Assembly: GCA_942493315.1 (NCBI GenBank)
Contig: OW818690.1
Span: 434,001 to 498,000 of the forward strand
Reading direction: 5' to 3'
Length of the DNA: 64,000 nucleotides
Source of the DNA: UBA5429 sp942493315
Lineage (GTDB): Bacteria > Bacteroidota > Bacteroidia > Bacteroidales > WCHB1-69
Each line of letters opens with the position of its first letter. Positions within the stretch are counted from its first letter, which is position 1. The position numbers were made by a program, and so were the translations under genes. The notes under the pieces were generated by a model. It made no database searches, was not told where the DNA came from, and saw nothing but the letters and a program-made list of their open reading frames with translations. Shown here one piece after another: positions 22,947 through 32,155 of the stretch.

Positions 22947-25226
22947 ATGAAAAGTTATAAAAACTGTTTTTTAATTTTATTATTTTTAAGTATTTGTGTC
23001 TTTATATCTTGCCAAAAAGATATTCTCATTGTAAAAGGGGAGCATGATTTAAGTTTTACTGAATTGTCCAATGAGTGGGATAATGGGATTCCTTTAGGGA
23101 ATGGTCTTATGGGGAGTTTGGTTTGGCAAAATGGTGAAAATCTTAGAATTTCATTAGATCATGTTGCCTTATGGGATTTAAGACCTACGGATAATATGGA
23201 TTCATCAATATTCAACTTTAAATGGGTTGTTGATAACTGGAAATCAAATCAGTATGAAAAGGTTCAGCAAGCCTTTGATGTTCCCTACGATCGTGATCCG
23301 GCACCTACTAAAATTCCTGCTGGAGCCATTGAATTTCCAATCAGACATTTGGGTAAAATTAAAGAGGTTCATCTTTCAATTCAAGATGCAATATGTGACA
23401 TACAATGGGAAAATGGAGCTCAACTTTTAACTTATATTTCAGAATCAGAGGATGTGGGCTGGTTCAGGTTGAAAAATATGGGAGAAGAGATGATTCCATT
23501 ATTTATTGCACCCGGATATTATTCTGATACGATAACATCAGACACTCAAAGATTTGGTTTACAAAGACTTTGTTATGAAAAAGGGATTTTAAAAAAAGGC
23601 AAAAATGAGATTACCTATACCCAGAAAGGATGGAATAAATTTGAATATCAAGTACATGTCAAATGGGAAAACAAAGGAAACGAGTTAACCGGATGTTGGA
23701 GTATTTCAACTATAGAAACCAAAAATGAAACTAAAAAATCCGCACAAGAAAATGTTGAAATAGGATTTAAAAAAGGGTTTTATGACTCTTTTATGGAACA
23801 TAAAAAAGGATGGAAAGATTTTTGGGAACTATCTCAAATAACCATTCCGGACAAGGTTCTTGAGAAGCAATGGTACTTAGAACAGTACAAATTCAAATCT
23901 GCAGCATCAAAGAATGGTCCTCCTATTTCATTACAAGCAGTATGGACTGCTGATCATGGTGGGTTACCTCCGTGGAAAGGGGATTTTCACAATGATTTGA
24001 ATACTCAATTGAGTTATTGGCCGGCCTATTCAGGGAACCATTTAGAATTAGCCTCCGGATTTACAAACTGGCTTTGGGATCATCGGGATTCATTTAAAAG
24101 CTACACCAAAAAATATTTTGGTGTAAATGGTTTGAATATGCCGGGTGTTACAACATTAAAGGGAGCACCAATGGGAGGTTGGATTCAATATGCATTAGGC
24201 CCAACCGTTTCAGCGTGGATGGGGCAACATTTTTACTGGCAATGGAAATATAGTTTAGATCCCATCTTTTTGAAAGAGAAAGCCTATCCCTGGATTAAAG
24301 AAACTGCGCAATATCTGACAGAAATTTCGATAATTGACAAAAATGGAAAGAGAAAACTTCCATTAAGCTCTTCTCCTGAGATCAATAATAATAGCCGGGA
24401 TGCCTGGTTTGATGAAATGACTAATTTTGATATAGCGCTGGTTCAATTTACGTTTACAAAAGCTATTGAATTGGCTCATGTTCTAGGTTATGTTGAAGAT
24501 GAAAAAAAATGGAAAACCATGCTATCCGAATGGCCTGAGTTAAGAGTAGATGACTCCGGATTAATGATTGCGTCAAATCTATCCTATCAAAATTCTCATC
24601 GTCATTTTTCTCATTTAATGGCCATTTATCCTCTAGGAATTTTAAATTATGAAAAAGAAGAGGATCGAAAATTGATGATTCGGTCAATACAGAATTTGGA
24701 AAAATATGGAACATCGGAATGGGTTGGTTATTCCTTTTGTTGGATGGCCTGTTTGGAATCTCGTATAAAAAATGGGGATGCTGCTGCGTCCTATTTGAAA
24801 ATTTTTGCTGAAAACTTCTGTTTACCCAATAGTTTTCATGTGAATGGTGAACAACACAACAGAGGTTTTTCAAATCATAAGTATAAACCATTTACTCTGG
24901 AAGGAAATTTTGCATTCGCTGCTGCACTTCAAGAGATGTTGATTCAAAGCTATTCAGGAACAGTAACTCTTTTTCCAGCCATTCCAAAAACATGGAAAGA
25001 ACTTTCTTTTTATCGGTTACGAACAGCAAATGGATTTGTAATATCTGCAGAAATGAAAGGAGGAAAAGTAATCAAAGTTAGGATTGAATCTGAAAAAGGG
25101 GGAACAATCAGATTAGCCAATCCGTTTACTTCAGATTTCAAATCAAATAAAGGATATAAAAAAGAGCACAATACTTTAATTATAGATTGTGCTCCAAATG
25201 AAGTTATTGTATTAACAATGAAATAA
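22947..25226 (+). CDS. GH95-like glycoside hydrolase lipoprotein
   Basis: 759 residues. The signal peptide ends in a lipobox (VFISC, near residue 22). An N-terminal beta domain begins NEWDNGIPLGNGLMGSLVW, the alpha/alpha barrel carries GDFHNDLNTQLSYWPAYSGN and SSSPEINNN, and SHRHFSHLMAIYPL follows. These resemble the GH95 pattern (asparagine-rich LN.Q.NYWPA block, SPE and HRHxSHLYxLYP), a family of alpha-L-fucosidases and alpha-L-galactosidases. Similarity is clear but not close, so a related family is possible. It is probably attached at the cell surface or in the periplasm. The gene stands alone, divergent from the patatin-like gene. Confidence 0.75.
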   Translation: MKSYKNCFLILLFLSICVFISCQKDILIVKGEHDLSFTELSNEWDNGIPLGNGLMGSLVWQNGENLRISLDHVALWDLRPTDNMDSSIFNFKWVVDNWKSNQYEKVQQAFDVPYDRDPAPTKIPAGAIEFPIRHLGKIKEVHLSIQDAICDIQWENGAQLLTYISESEDVGWFRLKNMGEEMIPLFIAPGYYSDTITSDTQRFGLQRLCYEKGILKKGKNEITYTQKGWNKFEYQVHVKWENKGNELTGCWSISTIETKNETKKSAQENVEIGFKKGFYDSFMEHKKGWKDFWELSQITIPDKVLEKQWYLEQYKFKSAASKNGPPISLQAVWTADHGGLPPWKGDFHNDLNTQLSYWPAYSGNHLELASGFTNWLWDHRDSFKSYTKKYFGVNGLNMPGVTTLKGAPMGGWIQYALGPTVSAWMGQHFYWQWKYSLDPIFLKEKAYPWIKETAQYLTEISIIDKNGKRKLPLSSSPEINNNSRDAWFDEMTNFDIALVQFTFTKAIELAHVLGYVEDEKKWKTMLSEWPELRVDDSGLMIASNLSYQNSHRHFSHLMAIYPLGILNYEKEEDRKLMIRSIQNLEKYGTSEWVGYSFCWMACLESRIKNGDAAASYLKIFAENFCLPNSFHVNGEQHNRGFSNHKYKPFTLEGNFAFAAALQEMLIQSYSGTVTLFPAIPKTWKELSFYRLRTANGFVISAEMKGGKVIKVRIESEKGGTIRLANPFTSDFKSNKGYKKEHNTLIIDCAPNEVIVLTMK

Positions 25227-25232
25227 ATACAA

Positions 25233-25892
25233 CTATTTAGAATAGTTTAAAATTTCTTTGCAATGTAAAATATGGATCCCTTTATTATTCTGATTTCCAA
25301 ATTGAACCATTGCTTTAGCAACTTTTTGGCTATGAATTGGTTTGTATTTTGGAGGAAATAAAAATGATATTGCAGGAAACATAATAGTAGCAATTTTTTC
25401 CGCTAATCTGAATTCTTTTCTTTTCCCAAGGAGCATTGAGGGTCTAAAAATAGCAATTTGGGAAATTGAAAATTGGGAGATTTTTGATTCCATCTCCCCT
25501 TTCAGTTGAAGATAAAAATTGGAACTTTTATCATTTGCGCCGACAGAAGAAACCACAGTAAAATAAGGAATACCCAATTCCTCAGCAAATTGAGCAGCTT
25601 GAACAGGTATTTGATAGTCCACTTTTCTATATGCTTCTTTATTCCCATTTACTTTTTTATTGGTTGTCCCCACTGCACAATAAATGGCATTACAACCTTC
25701 CATAGCTTTTTTATAGTCAACCGGGTTTTCAAAATCTACAATCACCTCCTTAATTAAATCATGATGGAGTTGAAGGGATCTCCTTGTTAAGATTCTTACT
25801 TCGGAATAGATTGGACTTTGAATGAGTTCATTGACAATGGCACTCCCGATCAATCCTGAAGCACCTATAACTGCAGCAATTTTTGTTTCCAT
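25233..25892 (-). CDS. NAD(P)-binding Rossmann protein (HTATIP2/YwnB-like)
   Basis: 219 residues. AAVIGASGLIGSAIVNEL (residues 6-23) is the GxxGxxG dinucleotide-binding loop, and YCAVGTTNKK and SSVGAN match the atypical SDR group that includes TIP30 and bacterial NAD-dependent epimerase-like proteins. YLQLKG supplies a possible YxxxK pair. The substrate is unknown. Its ATG overlaps the upstream stop (TAATG), so it is translated with the 25892-26380 gene. Confidence 0.8.
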   Translation of the reverse strand: METKIAAVIGASGLIGSAIVNELIQSPIYSEVRILTRRSLQLHHDLIKEVIVDFENPVDYKKAMEGCNAIYCAVGTTNKKVNGNKEAYRKVDYQIPVQAAQFAEELGIPYFTVVSSVGANDKSSNFYLQLKGEMESKISQFSISQIAIFRPSMLLGKRKEFRLAEKIATIMFPAISFLFPPKYKPIHSQKVAKAMVQFGNQNNKGIHILHCKEILNYSK

Positions 25893-26380
25893 TATGCTCC
25901 AATTTCACCAATAAACACTACATAATTTTTGCCATATTTTTTGGCACATTTTGGACAAGTTGTATACCACATGTATAATTTTTCAATAGTAAAACCTTTC
26001 AATTTAACCATGGCATCAAACTCTTTTCCCCATCTTTCGGTATCGCTGAAATGTCCTTCATACACTTTACAAAAGTATTTTCCCGACAAAGTAACATTAA
26101 TTGCATCCTGAACATTTTTATCAACAGCCAAATAGATATCCATATTCCATTTGGAAGTATGATCTGATAAACAAAGATAATCAGGAATTTCAGTATTACT
26201 TGTTTCAACTTTTTTCATCATTCTTTTCATCACACCACCAAAGTTAATGGGCATAAAGAAAAAAGTTTTCACTTTATCTTTAATAAAAAGTTTTTGGTCC
26301 CATTCCACTACTTTATTATCCCAAAGTTTTGGATCAAAAGGAGGGCAGCATGTTTCTTCCATTTTTGTTTCTTCTTTCAT
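25892..26380 (-). CDS. Conserved cysteine-containing protein, function unknown
   Basis: 162 residues, cytoplasmic by sequence. There is a CCPPFDP motif near the N terminus, and TTCPKCAKKYGKNYVVFIGEI at the C terminus contains a CxxC that could bind metal or be redox active. The central KTFFFMPINFGGVMKRMMKKVE and EFDAMVKLKGFTIEKLYMW segments look well conserved in style, as in hydrolase-annotated Bacteroidota proteins, but I cannot name the family with confidence. It lies 11 bp after the serine hydrolase gene and overlaps the Rossmann-protein gene by one base, forming a three-gene operon. Confidence 0.6.
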   Translation of the reverse strand: MKEETKMEETCCPPFDPKLWDNKVVEWDQKLFIKDKVKTFFFMPINFGGVMKRMMKKVETSNTEIPDYLCLSDHTSKWNMDIYLAVDKNVQDAINVTLSGKYFCKVYEGHFSDTERWGKEFDAMVKLKGFTIEKLYMWYTTCPKCAKKYGKNYVVFIGEIGA

Positions 26381-26391
26381 AAAAAAATTTT

Positions 26392-27675
26392 TTAATTTGA
26401 CTTAACAATTTTCAGATTTATATTTTGCTTATTATTACTAATTTGAATGATATAAATTCCCTGATTTAATTCAGAGAGATCGATCCAATTTGAATTTGAA
26501 TAGGATTGAATTTGTTTCCCTGAAATGTCCAATACATTTATAGATTCAAAAAATTGATTAAAATGAACCATTCCATTTGTAGGATTTGGATAAGGATTAT
26601 AGTTCATTGGGGTTTCTGAAATTCCGGATTCATCAGGTAGTCGGTTCATATATTCCCAAATTTGATCGTTCAAGAGAAATGAAACATCTGTATTTTCGGG
26701 GGAATCTCCTAAACGAATCCAAACCATGTTTTCAGAAGGAATTACATTAATAAATTGGCCATTTTTGCCCATTGCAGCAAACATATCCTCCGGAGCATGA
26801 GGAGAAAAAAAGCCCGGAAAGACAAACTGACTTTGAGGAATCATGAATGAAGATTTTCCGTTAAGCCACCATAAATAGCCATAAGACATATTCAAAGTTT
26901 GAGATGTGTTTACCATTTCATTATAGTAATTGGTATCAGACAATACAATGGTTTGATCCCATTTGCCTTTGTTAAGAATTAATAATCCAAACCGTGCCAT
27001 ACTTCTGGCATTGCTATAAAACACATTATTATAACCGGAAGGTGCAAATAAACCTGAGATACCCGTTATATTTTTGACTTTTTGAGTCATAAACTGATTT
27101 AAAGTAACTCCGGTTGCATTTTCAATAATTTGATCCAGTAAAGTATAGGGGGCATTGTGGTAAGCCCATCTTTCTCCTGCATTTTCCAAATATTGTAAAC
27201 ATGTATCTATTGTACAGTAGGGGTCAGGTACACCATCATCTAATCCTGATGTCATGGTAAGTTGATGTTTAATCGTGATTTTACGCTCTTGTTCCGGTGA
27301 GCAATCGGTCCAACCCAATCCTAAATATTGGGAACTGGTATCGTAAATGGATAAAAATTGTTCTTGTTGCGCTATTCCAATTAAAAATGAGGTAAGGGTT
27401 TTTCCGGCTGAAGCCCAATACCATATTGAGTTAGTATCAAAATCTCCAAAATATTTTTCTAAAACAATCTTACCATCTTTGAGTAAAATAAATGCTTTAG
27501 TGTTGTTCAAAACTAAAAATTGGTATAAAGAATCAATATTTTGATTACTCCAGTTCAATTGATTTGGATTCATAGTTTCCCATTGATTCGTATTTATGGG
27601 AGGAAAATACAAACTTTGAGCATTTACTTTTGCGATAATGATTGATAAAAAAGTTATAAAAACAAATTTCTTCAT
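26392..27675 (-). CDS. Secreted serine hydrolase (class C beta-lactamase fold) with T9SS domain
   Basis: 427 residues. A signal peptide (to about NAQS) precedes a beta-lactamase/penicillin-binding fold. SAGK near residue 88 is the SxxK nucleophile motif and YHN near residue 173 the YxN motif. The final ~75 residues are a T9SS sorting domain (YNPYPNPTNGMVHF ... GIYIIQI). It is probably an extracellular esterase or peptidase of the beta-lactamase-related group rather than an antibiotic resistance enzyme; the substrate is unknown. It is the first gene of the operon running to 25233. Confidence 0.85.
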   Translation of the reverse strand: MKKFVFITFLSIIIAKVNAQSLYFPPINTNQWETMNPNQLNWSNQNIDSLYQFLVLNNTKAFILLKDGKIVLEKYFGDFDTNSIWYWASAGKTLTSFLIGIAQQEQFLSIYDTSSQYLGLGWTDCSPEQERKITIKHQLTMTSGLDDGVPDPYCTIDTCLQYLENAGERWAYHNAPYTLLDQIIENATGVTLNQFMTQKVKNITGISGLFAPSGYNNVFYSNARSMARFGLLILNKGKWDQTIVLSDTNYYNEMVNTSQTLNMSYGYLWWLNGKSSFMIPQSQFVFPGFFSPHAPEDMFAAMGKNGQFINVIPSENMVWIRLGDSPENTDVSFLLNDQIWEYMNRLPDESGISETPMNYNPYPNPTNGMVHFNQFFESINVLDISGKQIQSYSNSNWIDLSELNQGIYIIQISNNKQNINLKIVKSN

Positions 27676-27695
27676 TTGATTTGCTTTAAGGGGAG

Positions 27696-27703
27696 CAAAT
27701 ATA
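27696..27703 (-). promoter_or_regulatory. -7 box for the serine hydrolase operon
   Basis: TATATTTG on the minus strand, 20 bp before the ATG at 27675. Confidence 0.55.
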
Positions 27704-27784
27704 AAAAAAAATCGAACACAAAGGCAACTTTTTAAAATAGTTGTGTTTTATAATAAAAAGAATCAAATTTTTAATCTAATTAAT

Positions 27785-30034
27785 ATGAAAAAACTATCTA
27801 TTTTTTTAATTCTCTTCATTCAAATGGGAGTTTTGTTGGCTCAAAATTTAGGGCTAACTATTTCAGGGCAAGTATTGAGTTCAAACAACTTAGCTCCAAT
27901 TCCAAATCATGCAGTTACTATTCAAGTGATTTATCCCAATTCATCTACTAATATAGTAAATATTGTTGTTAATACAGCTAATGATGGATCTTATACTTAT
28001 TCTACAAACATGTTGGCGACATCCGCAACTGTTTATTTATCAACAATTAATATGTATGGAGTTCCAAGTACTGCATTATATAATGTGACTATGAATCCAA
28101 ATACTTTAACAACAAATGTAAACCATACATTTTACATTGATGATGATTCTATCCCTAGTAATTGTACAGCATTATATTCCTATTCTGTTCAATACCCCGA
28201 TTCTGCAACCCTCTATTTTACAAATCAATCTTATGAACCGCCAACAGGTGTTAATTATAGTTGGAGTTTTGGAGACGGAACCTCATCTAATTTAGAGAAT
28301 CCTGTTCACACCTATGCTTCTTATGGTTACTATCATGTTTGTCTAACTATTTATGATACACTTTGTCAAAGTACATTTTGCGGCTATATTCTGGTGGGTA
28401 ATTTACCAAATACCAACACTCCTTGTGCTGCTCATTTTACAACATCTCAAAATCCACAAAATCCACACATTTACAGTTTTTATGATACTTCCACCGGAAA
28501 TCCGGCTTCCTGGTTATGGAACTTTGGCGATGGAACAACTTCCACTTCTCAAAATCCAATACATACTTATACTACGAATGGTGTTTTTAATATAACACTT
28601 ACTATTTCCAATTTTTTAACTCAATGTTCAAGTACCACTACTCAATATGTAACAGTAGATTCAATTTGGGTTACTAATTGTCAAAGTGCGTTTAGCTGGC
28701 AACCCGGAAATGTACCTTATAATATTGGGTTCTTTGATTTTTCAATGGGAAATAATATTCAAAGCTGGTATTGGACATTTGGTGATGGTACAACATCAAC
28801 CCAACAACATCCATTCCATTCTTATCCCGGACCAGGACAATATCAGGTTTGTCTTACAATTACCGGAGCTAATAATTGCACAAGCACCTGGTGTGATTAT
28901 ATTCAAGTGGATACTTTTAACTTCTGTAATAATTACTTCACCTATCAAACCAGCGGAAATACCATATTGTTTAATGGATTTCATACCGGAGCTCCAGCTA
29001 TTATTTATAACTGGACTTTTGGAGATGGAACATCCGGATCAGGTCAACAAGTGACACATACTTATACTACTCCCGGAACTTATTACGTTACCTTAACATC
29101 ATCAGATACAGTAGGATGTACTGCAACATCCAATCAAATCATTGTTGTAAATGGTGGTGGATTTAGTCAAATTTACGGTCAGGTTTATGCCGGTAATTTC
29201 CCAATTCTTCAAGGTTATGTTCTTCTATTTTCGAACAATATAAATGCTAGTACAAATTCATATTTCGATGTTACTGCTATTGATTCAAATGGTGTATATG
29301 TTTTCTCTCAAGTTCCAAATGGCAGTTATTATATTTTAGCTGTTCCATTCAATCAAAATGGGTATTTACCAACTTACTTTGGCAATGTTATTGATTGGGC
29401 TACAGCATCGTTAATTACTTTACCTCAAGCTAATAATCCTTATGATATTACACTTGTTTCTGCAACCGGAAGTCAAGTGAGTGGAAATGGATCTATTAAT
29501 GGGTTTGTACAAACTAATTCAATTGCATCCACTATTTTTACCAATATGAAGGTGTTGTTATATGATGAAAATCAAAATCCAATAACGTATTCCGATATTC
29601 AAACCAATGCATTTACTTTCCAAAATCTTGGATATAATAACTATTACATTCAAGCACAATTACCCGGTTTTGAAAGTGAACTAACCAGAGTTTCGGTGAA
29701 TTCATTAAATCCAACAATAAATGTTCAAATCAATGTTGATGGAAATCAATTGATACTCAATGTTGAAAACCACACCCAACTTTCTGTAAAAGGGATCTAC
29801 CCAAATCCTTCCTCAGATATGTTACATATTGCATTATATTCTAATGACTCACAAAATAGTGTTGTAAAAATTATTGATGTGAATGGAAAAACTGTTCATG
29901 AAATTAATTATAATTTGAATACCGGTGATAATCTTATAACTATTGATGCTCAACATATAAGCGAAGGATTTTATTTTATTCAGATCATGAATGAAAATGG
30001 GGATCAATCAACGCAAAAATGGATTAAAAAATAA
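27785..30034 (+). CDS. PKD-repeat T9SS surface protein
   Basis: About 749 residues from ATG 27785, which gives a good signal peptide (MKKLSIFLILFIQMGVLLAQ); an in-frame ATG 42 bp upstream does not. After a carboxypeptidase-regulatory-like N-terminal domain come four PKD domains, each with the hallmark WxFGDGT...HTY...Y.V.LT. Two more regulatory-like beta-sandwiches follow (about residues 460-550 and 560-650), then a T9SS domain (YPNPSSDM ... GFYFIQI). It has the build of an adhesin or matrix protein. No enzyme domain is seen. Confidence 0.88.
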   Translation: MKKLSIFLILFIQMGVLLAQNLGLTISGQVLSSNNLAPIPNHAVTIQVIYPNSSTNIVNIVVNTANDGSYTYSTNMLATSATVYLSTINMYGVPSTALYNVTMNPNTLTTNVNHTFYIDDDSIPSNCTALYSYSVQYPDSATLYFTNQSYEPPTGVNYSWSFGDGTSSNLENPVHTYASYGYYHVCLTIYDTLCQSTFCGYILVGNLPNTNTPCAAHFTTSQNPQNPHIYSFYDTSTGNPASWLWNFGDGTTSTSQNPIHTYTTNGVFNITLTISNFLTQCSSTTTQYVTVDSIWVTNCQSAFSWQPGNVPYNIGFFDFSMGNNIQSWYWTFGDGTTSTQQHPFHSYPGPGQYQVCLTITGANNCTSTWCDYIQVDTFNFCNNYFTYQTSGNTILFNGFHTGAPAIIYNWTFGDGTSGSGQQVTHTYTTPGTYYVTLTSSDTVGCTATSNQIIVVNGGGFSQIYGQVYAGNFPILQGYVLLFSNNINASTNSYFDVTAIDSNGVYVFSQVPNGSYYILAVPFNQNGYLPTYFGNVIDWATASLITLPQANNPYDITLVSATGSQVSGNGSINGFVQTNSIASTIFTNMKVLLYDENQNPITYSDIQTNAFTFQNLGYNNYYIQAQLPGFESELTRVSVNSLNPTINVQINVDGNQLILNVENHTQLSVKGIYPNPSSDMLHIALYSNDSQNSVVKIIDVNGKTVHEINYNLNTGDNLITIDAQHISEGFYFIQIMNENGDQSTQKWIKK

Positions 30035-30053
30035 ATTTTCAGCCAGATTCTAT

Positions 30054-30084
30054 TAAGGGGTTATGAACAATAACCCCTTATTTT
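30054..30084 (+). terminator. Intrinsic terminator after the PKD protein gene
   Basis: TAAGGGGTTAT (30054-30064) pairs perfectly with ATAACCCCTTA (30070-30080), with a 5-nt loop, followed by TTTT. Confidence 0.8.
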
Positions 30085-30150
30085 GCTATAAAAAACTCAA
30101 ATAACAACGTATACAAATTCTTACTATTTTTACTCGTTATAAATATTGTC

Positions 30151-30759
30151 TTGAAAAAAACTACAAAAAATATTACAAAAGAGATCAATGAGTCATTTAT
30201 TAATCACTTAAAAAAAGGTGATGCTAAGACTCTTGAAATATTTTATAATCATTATAGTTCTCAAATTTTCACTACGATTTTACGTTATGTCGGTTCTATT
30301 CAAGATGCAGAAGATCTATTTCAGGATTCTCTCATCAAAATATTGGAATCATTAAAAAACTTCAAATTCACTAATGAAATCATGTTTAAATCATGGTTGC
30401 ATAAAATTGCAATTAATACAACGCTTAATTTTATCAGACAACAAAATAAATTTGAAAATATTGATCAGATCGTTATAGAATCAATATCTGATTTTGATAA
30501 AAATGAGGACAATTATAATCCTTACGAACAACTTACTCCTCAGCAATTATTTTCAGTTATTGCTGAGTTGCCGATTGGTTATAAAACGGTTTTCAATCTT
30601 TTTGTACTTGAAAACTATTCCCATAAAGAGATCGCCACAGAATTGGGGATTTCTGAAAACACTTCCAAAACGCAACTATTAAAAGCTCGAAAACTTTTAC
30701 AATATAAAATTCAACAAAAATATTCATCTTCAATCATTTATGAATATGGAAAAGTATAA
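30151..30759 (+). CDS. ECF-type RNA polymerase sigma factor
   Basis: 202 residues. Region 2 is present (FYNHYSSQIFTTILRYVGSIQDAEDLFQDSLIKIL), then region 4 with a helix-turn-helix (LPIGYKTVFNLFVLENYSHKEIATELGISENTSKTQLLKARKLL). No in-frame ATG precedes region 2, so the start is probably TTG at 30151. The last 20 bp overlap the next gene, whose product has an anti-sigma-like N terminus; sigma factor and regulator are therefore made together. The regulon is not evident; some Bacteroidota ECF factors control T9SS or envelope genes. Confidence 0.88.
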   Translation: MKKTTKNITKEINESFINHLKKGDAKTLEIFYNHYSSQIFTTILRYVGSIQDAEDLFQDSLIKILESLKNFKFTNEIMFKSWLHKIAINTTLNFIRQQNKFENIDQIVIESISDFDKNEDNYNPYEQLTPQQLFSVIAELPIGYKTVFNLFVLENYSHKEIATELGISENTSKTQLLKARKLLQYKIQQKYSSSIIYEYGKV

Positions 30760-32119
30760 TTTACAAGATGATCATTTGAAGAGTATGTTAGAAGGGGTAC
30801 TCTTTATTCCGGATGAAAAGCAAAAGGAGCTTTTTATCAATAATGCCGGGAAATTAAGGTCAAAAAAACAAAAAAGAAGATATCTATGGATATTATCCTC
30901 TATAGTAGCGCTGGTTATTACAACAACTGTGTTATCCCTTGCATTAAGCACTTCCAAAAATGAAGTTCTTGCTAATTTGGAAAATCAACCTCTTCAAAAT
31001 GTGCCATCTACAATTATAAATGAGAGTAATAATGACATAAGTTCAGATCATCATGTGATAACCCCTTCAGTAACTAATCCTCAGACAATATCACAAAATG
31101 AGCAAAATACTAAAACATCAACTGCAACTAAAAAAATCACAGAAAGAAATTTCGATTCTAAAATTTCTTTTCCATCAAATATTTTTACATTTTCCACTGA
31201 ATCTATTCCTAATTCAGAACCATTAGAACCTATTCATTTAACCACAACTGAAAACATTCCTGTTTACAAAAATGAGATTGAAGAAAAATTCATTACTAAT
31301 GAACCCATTATAGAAAATAAATTTAATGAAATTAAAGATACACTTATTCATCCCATTGTTGAAAATCAAAATAAAGAGATAAATAAGAATCATATTGACA
31401 AAAAATCGGGATATGCTCAAATAGTAGATGATTTGAAAATTTATGTAAGTATCTTTTACAGACCTGAAATTATTTATAATATAATTGACAATGATAAATT
31501 TATACATAACGCCGGATTAGAGTTTACTTTTCATCCATTTAATCCACGTTACGTAGTAAGAACCGGATTTGGGGTTTCATTGAGTCAGGGTTTTTATGAA
31601 TACCAAATAGATTACAATAAATATTTAGGATCTTATGACAAACTAGATTCAGTATCATTTTCATTGGGGTCAAACGGTTTTAATTTAATTCCACAATATT
31701 ATTTTTCCAACCAGGATGTTTATAATGAAGAGTTAAATAGTTATTTTACAAAAGTTTACAGAAAATTTATCTATTTACAAATCCCATTAGAGTTAGGATA
31801 TGATTTTTATAAAAAAGAAAAATTTACTATGGGTTTTCGAACAGGTCCAACATTATCACTACTTATGAATCAACCAACTTCACAACTCATTATTGATGAA
31901 AGTAAAGACAAAATTATTCAAATCAATCAGATCACACCTGAAAGGATTGCAGCAAATTGGCAATATATGATTGGATTCAATTTTACGACTATTAAAAATC
32001 GTTTTATATTTGAAATAGAACCAAGGGTTGCCTATTATTTTAATTCCGTATATGAAAAAGGGGATCAAACACAATCTCCATACAGTGTCAATATACGATT
32101 TGCCATTGGAATCAAATAA
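30740..32119 (+). CDS. Anti-sigma-like membrane protein fused to outer-membrane barrel
   Basis: 459 residues (ATG at 30740 or 30746). Residues 1-48 are a short cytoplasmic segment, followed by one strong transmembrane helix (YLWILSSIVALVITTTVLSLALS, about 49-71) preceded by KKQKRR. Next is a low-complexity Ser/Thr/Asn/Glu-rich stretch to about residue 230. The last ~230 residues are outer-membrane barrel-like (GLEFTFHPFNPRYVVRTGFGVSLSQGFYEY ... YSVNIRFAIGIK). Similar ECF-linked proteins occur in other Bacteroidota. The arrangement suggests one chain that senses the outer membrane and holds the sigma factor at the inner membrane; this is inference. Confidence 0.72.
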   Translation: MNMEKYNLQDDHLKSMLEGVLFIPDEKQKELFINNAGKLRSKKQKRRYLWILSSIVALVITTTVLSLALSTSKNEVLANLENQPLQNVPSTIINESNNDISSDHHVITPSVTNPQTISQNEQNTKTSTATKKITERNFDSKISFPSNIFTFSTESIPNSEPLEPIHLTTTENIPVYKNEIEEKFITNEPIIENKFNEIKDTLIHPIVENQNKEINKNHIDKKSGYAQIVDDLKIYVSIFYRPEIIYNIIDNDKFIHNAGLEFTFHPFNPRYVVRTGFGVSLSQGFYEYQIDYNKYLGSYDKLDSVSFSLGSNGFNLIPQYYFSNQDVYNEELNSYFTKVYRKFIYLQIPLELGYDFYKKEKFTMGFRTGPTLSLLMNQPTSQLIIDESKDKIIQINQITPERIAANWQYMIGFNFTTIKNRFIFEIEPRVAYYFNSVYEKGDQTQSPYSVNIRFAIGIK

Positions 32120-32120
32120 A

Positions 32121-32147
32121 AAAAAGAGCGGTAAACCCGCTCTTTTT
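32121..32147. terminator. Bidirectional terminator between convergent genes
   Basis: AAAAAGAGCGG (32121-32131) pairs with CCGCTCTTTTT (32137-32147). It has an A tract on one side and a T tract on the other, so it can serve the genes ending at 32119 (+) and 32156 (-). Confidence 0.85.
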
Positions 32148-32155
32148 TATTGACT

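Noticed and set aside
24463..24891. 142-codon minus-strand frame
   Set aside because: It is antisense to the well-supported GH95-like gene and its peptide has no conserved features.
26392..27675. Antibiotic-resistance beta-lactamase
   Set aside because: The fold and SxxK/YxN motifs fit class C-like serine hydrolases in general, but the T9SS domain and overall sequence point to a surface hydrolase rather than a resistance enzyme.
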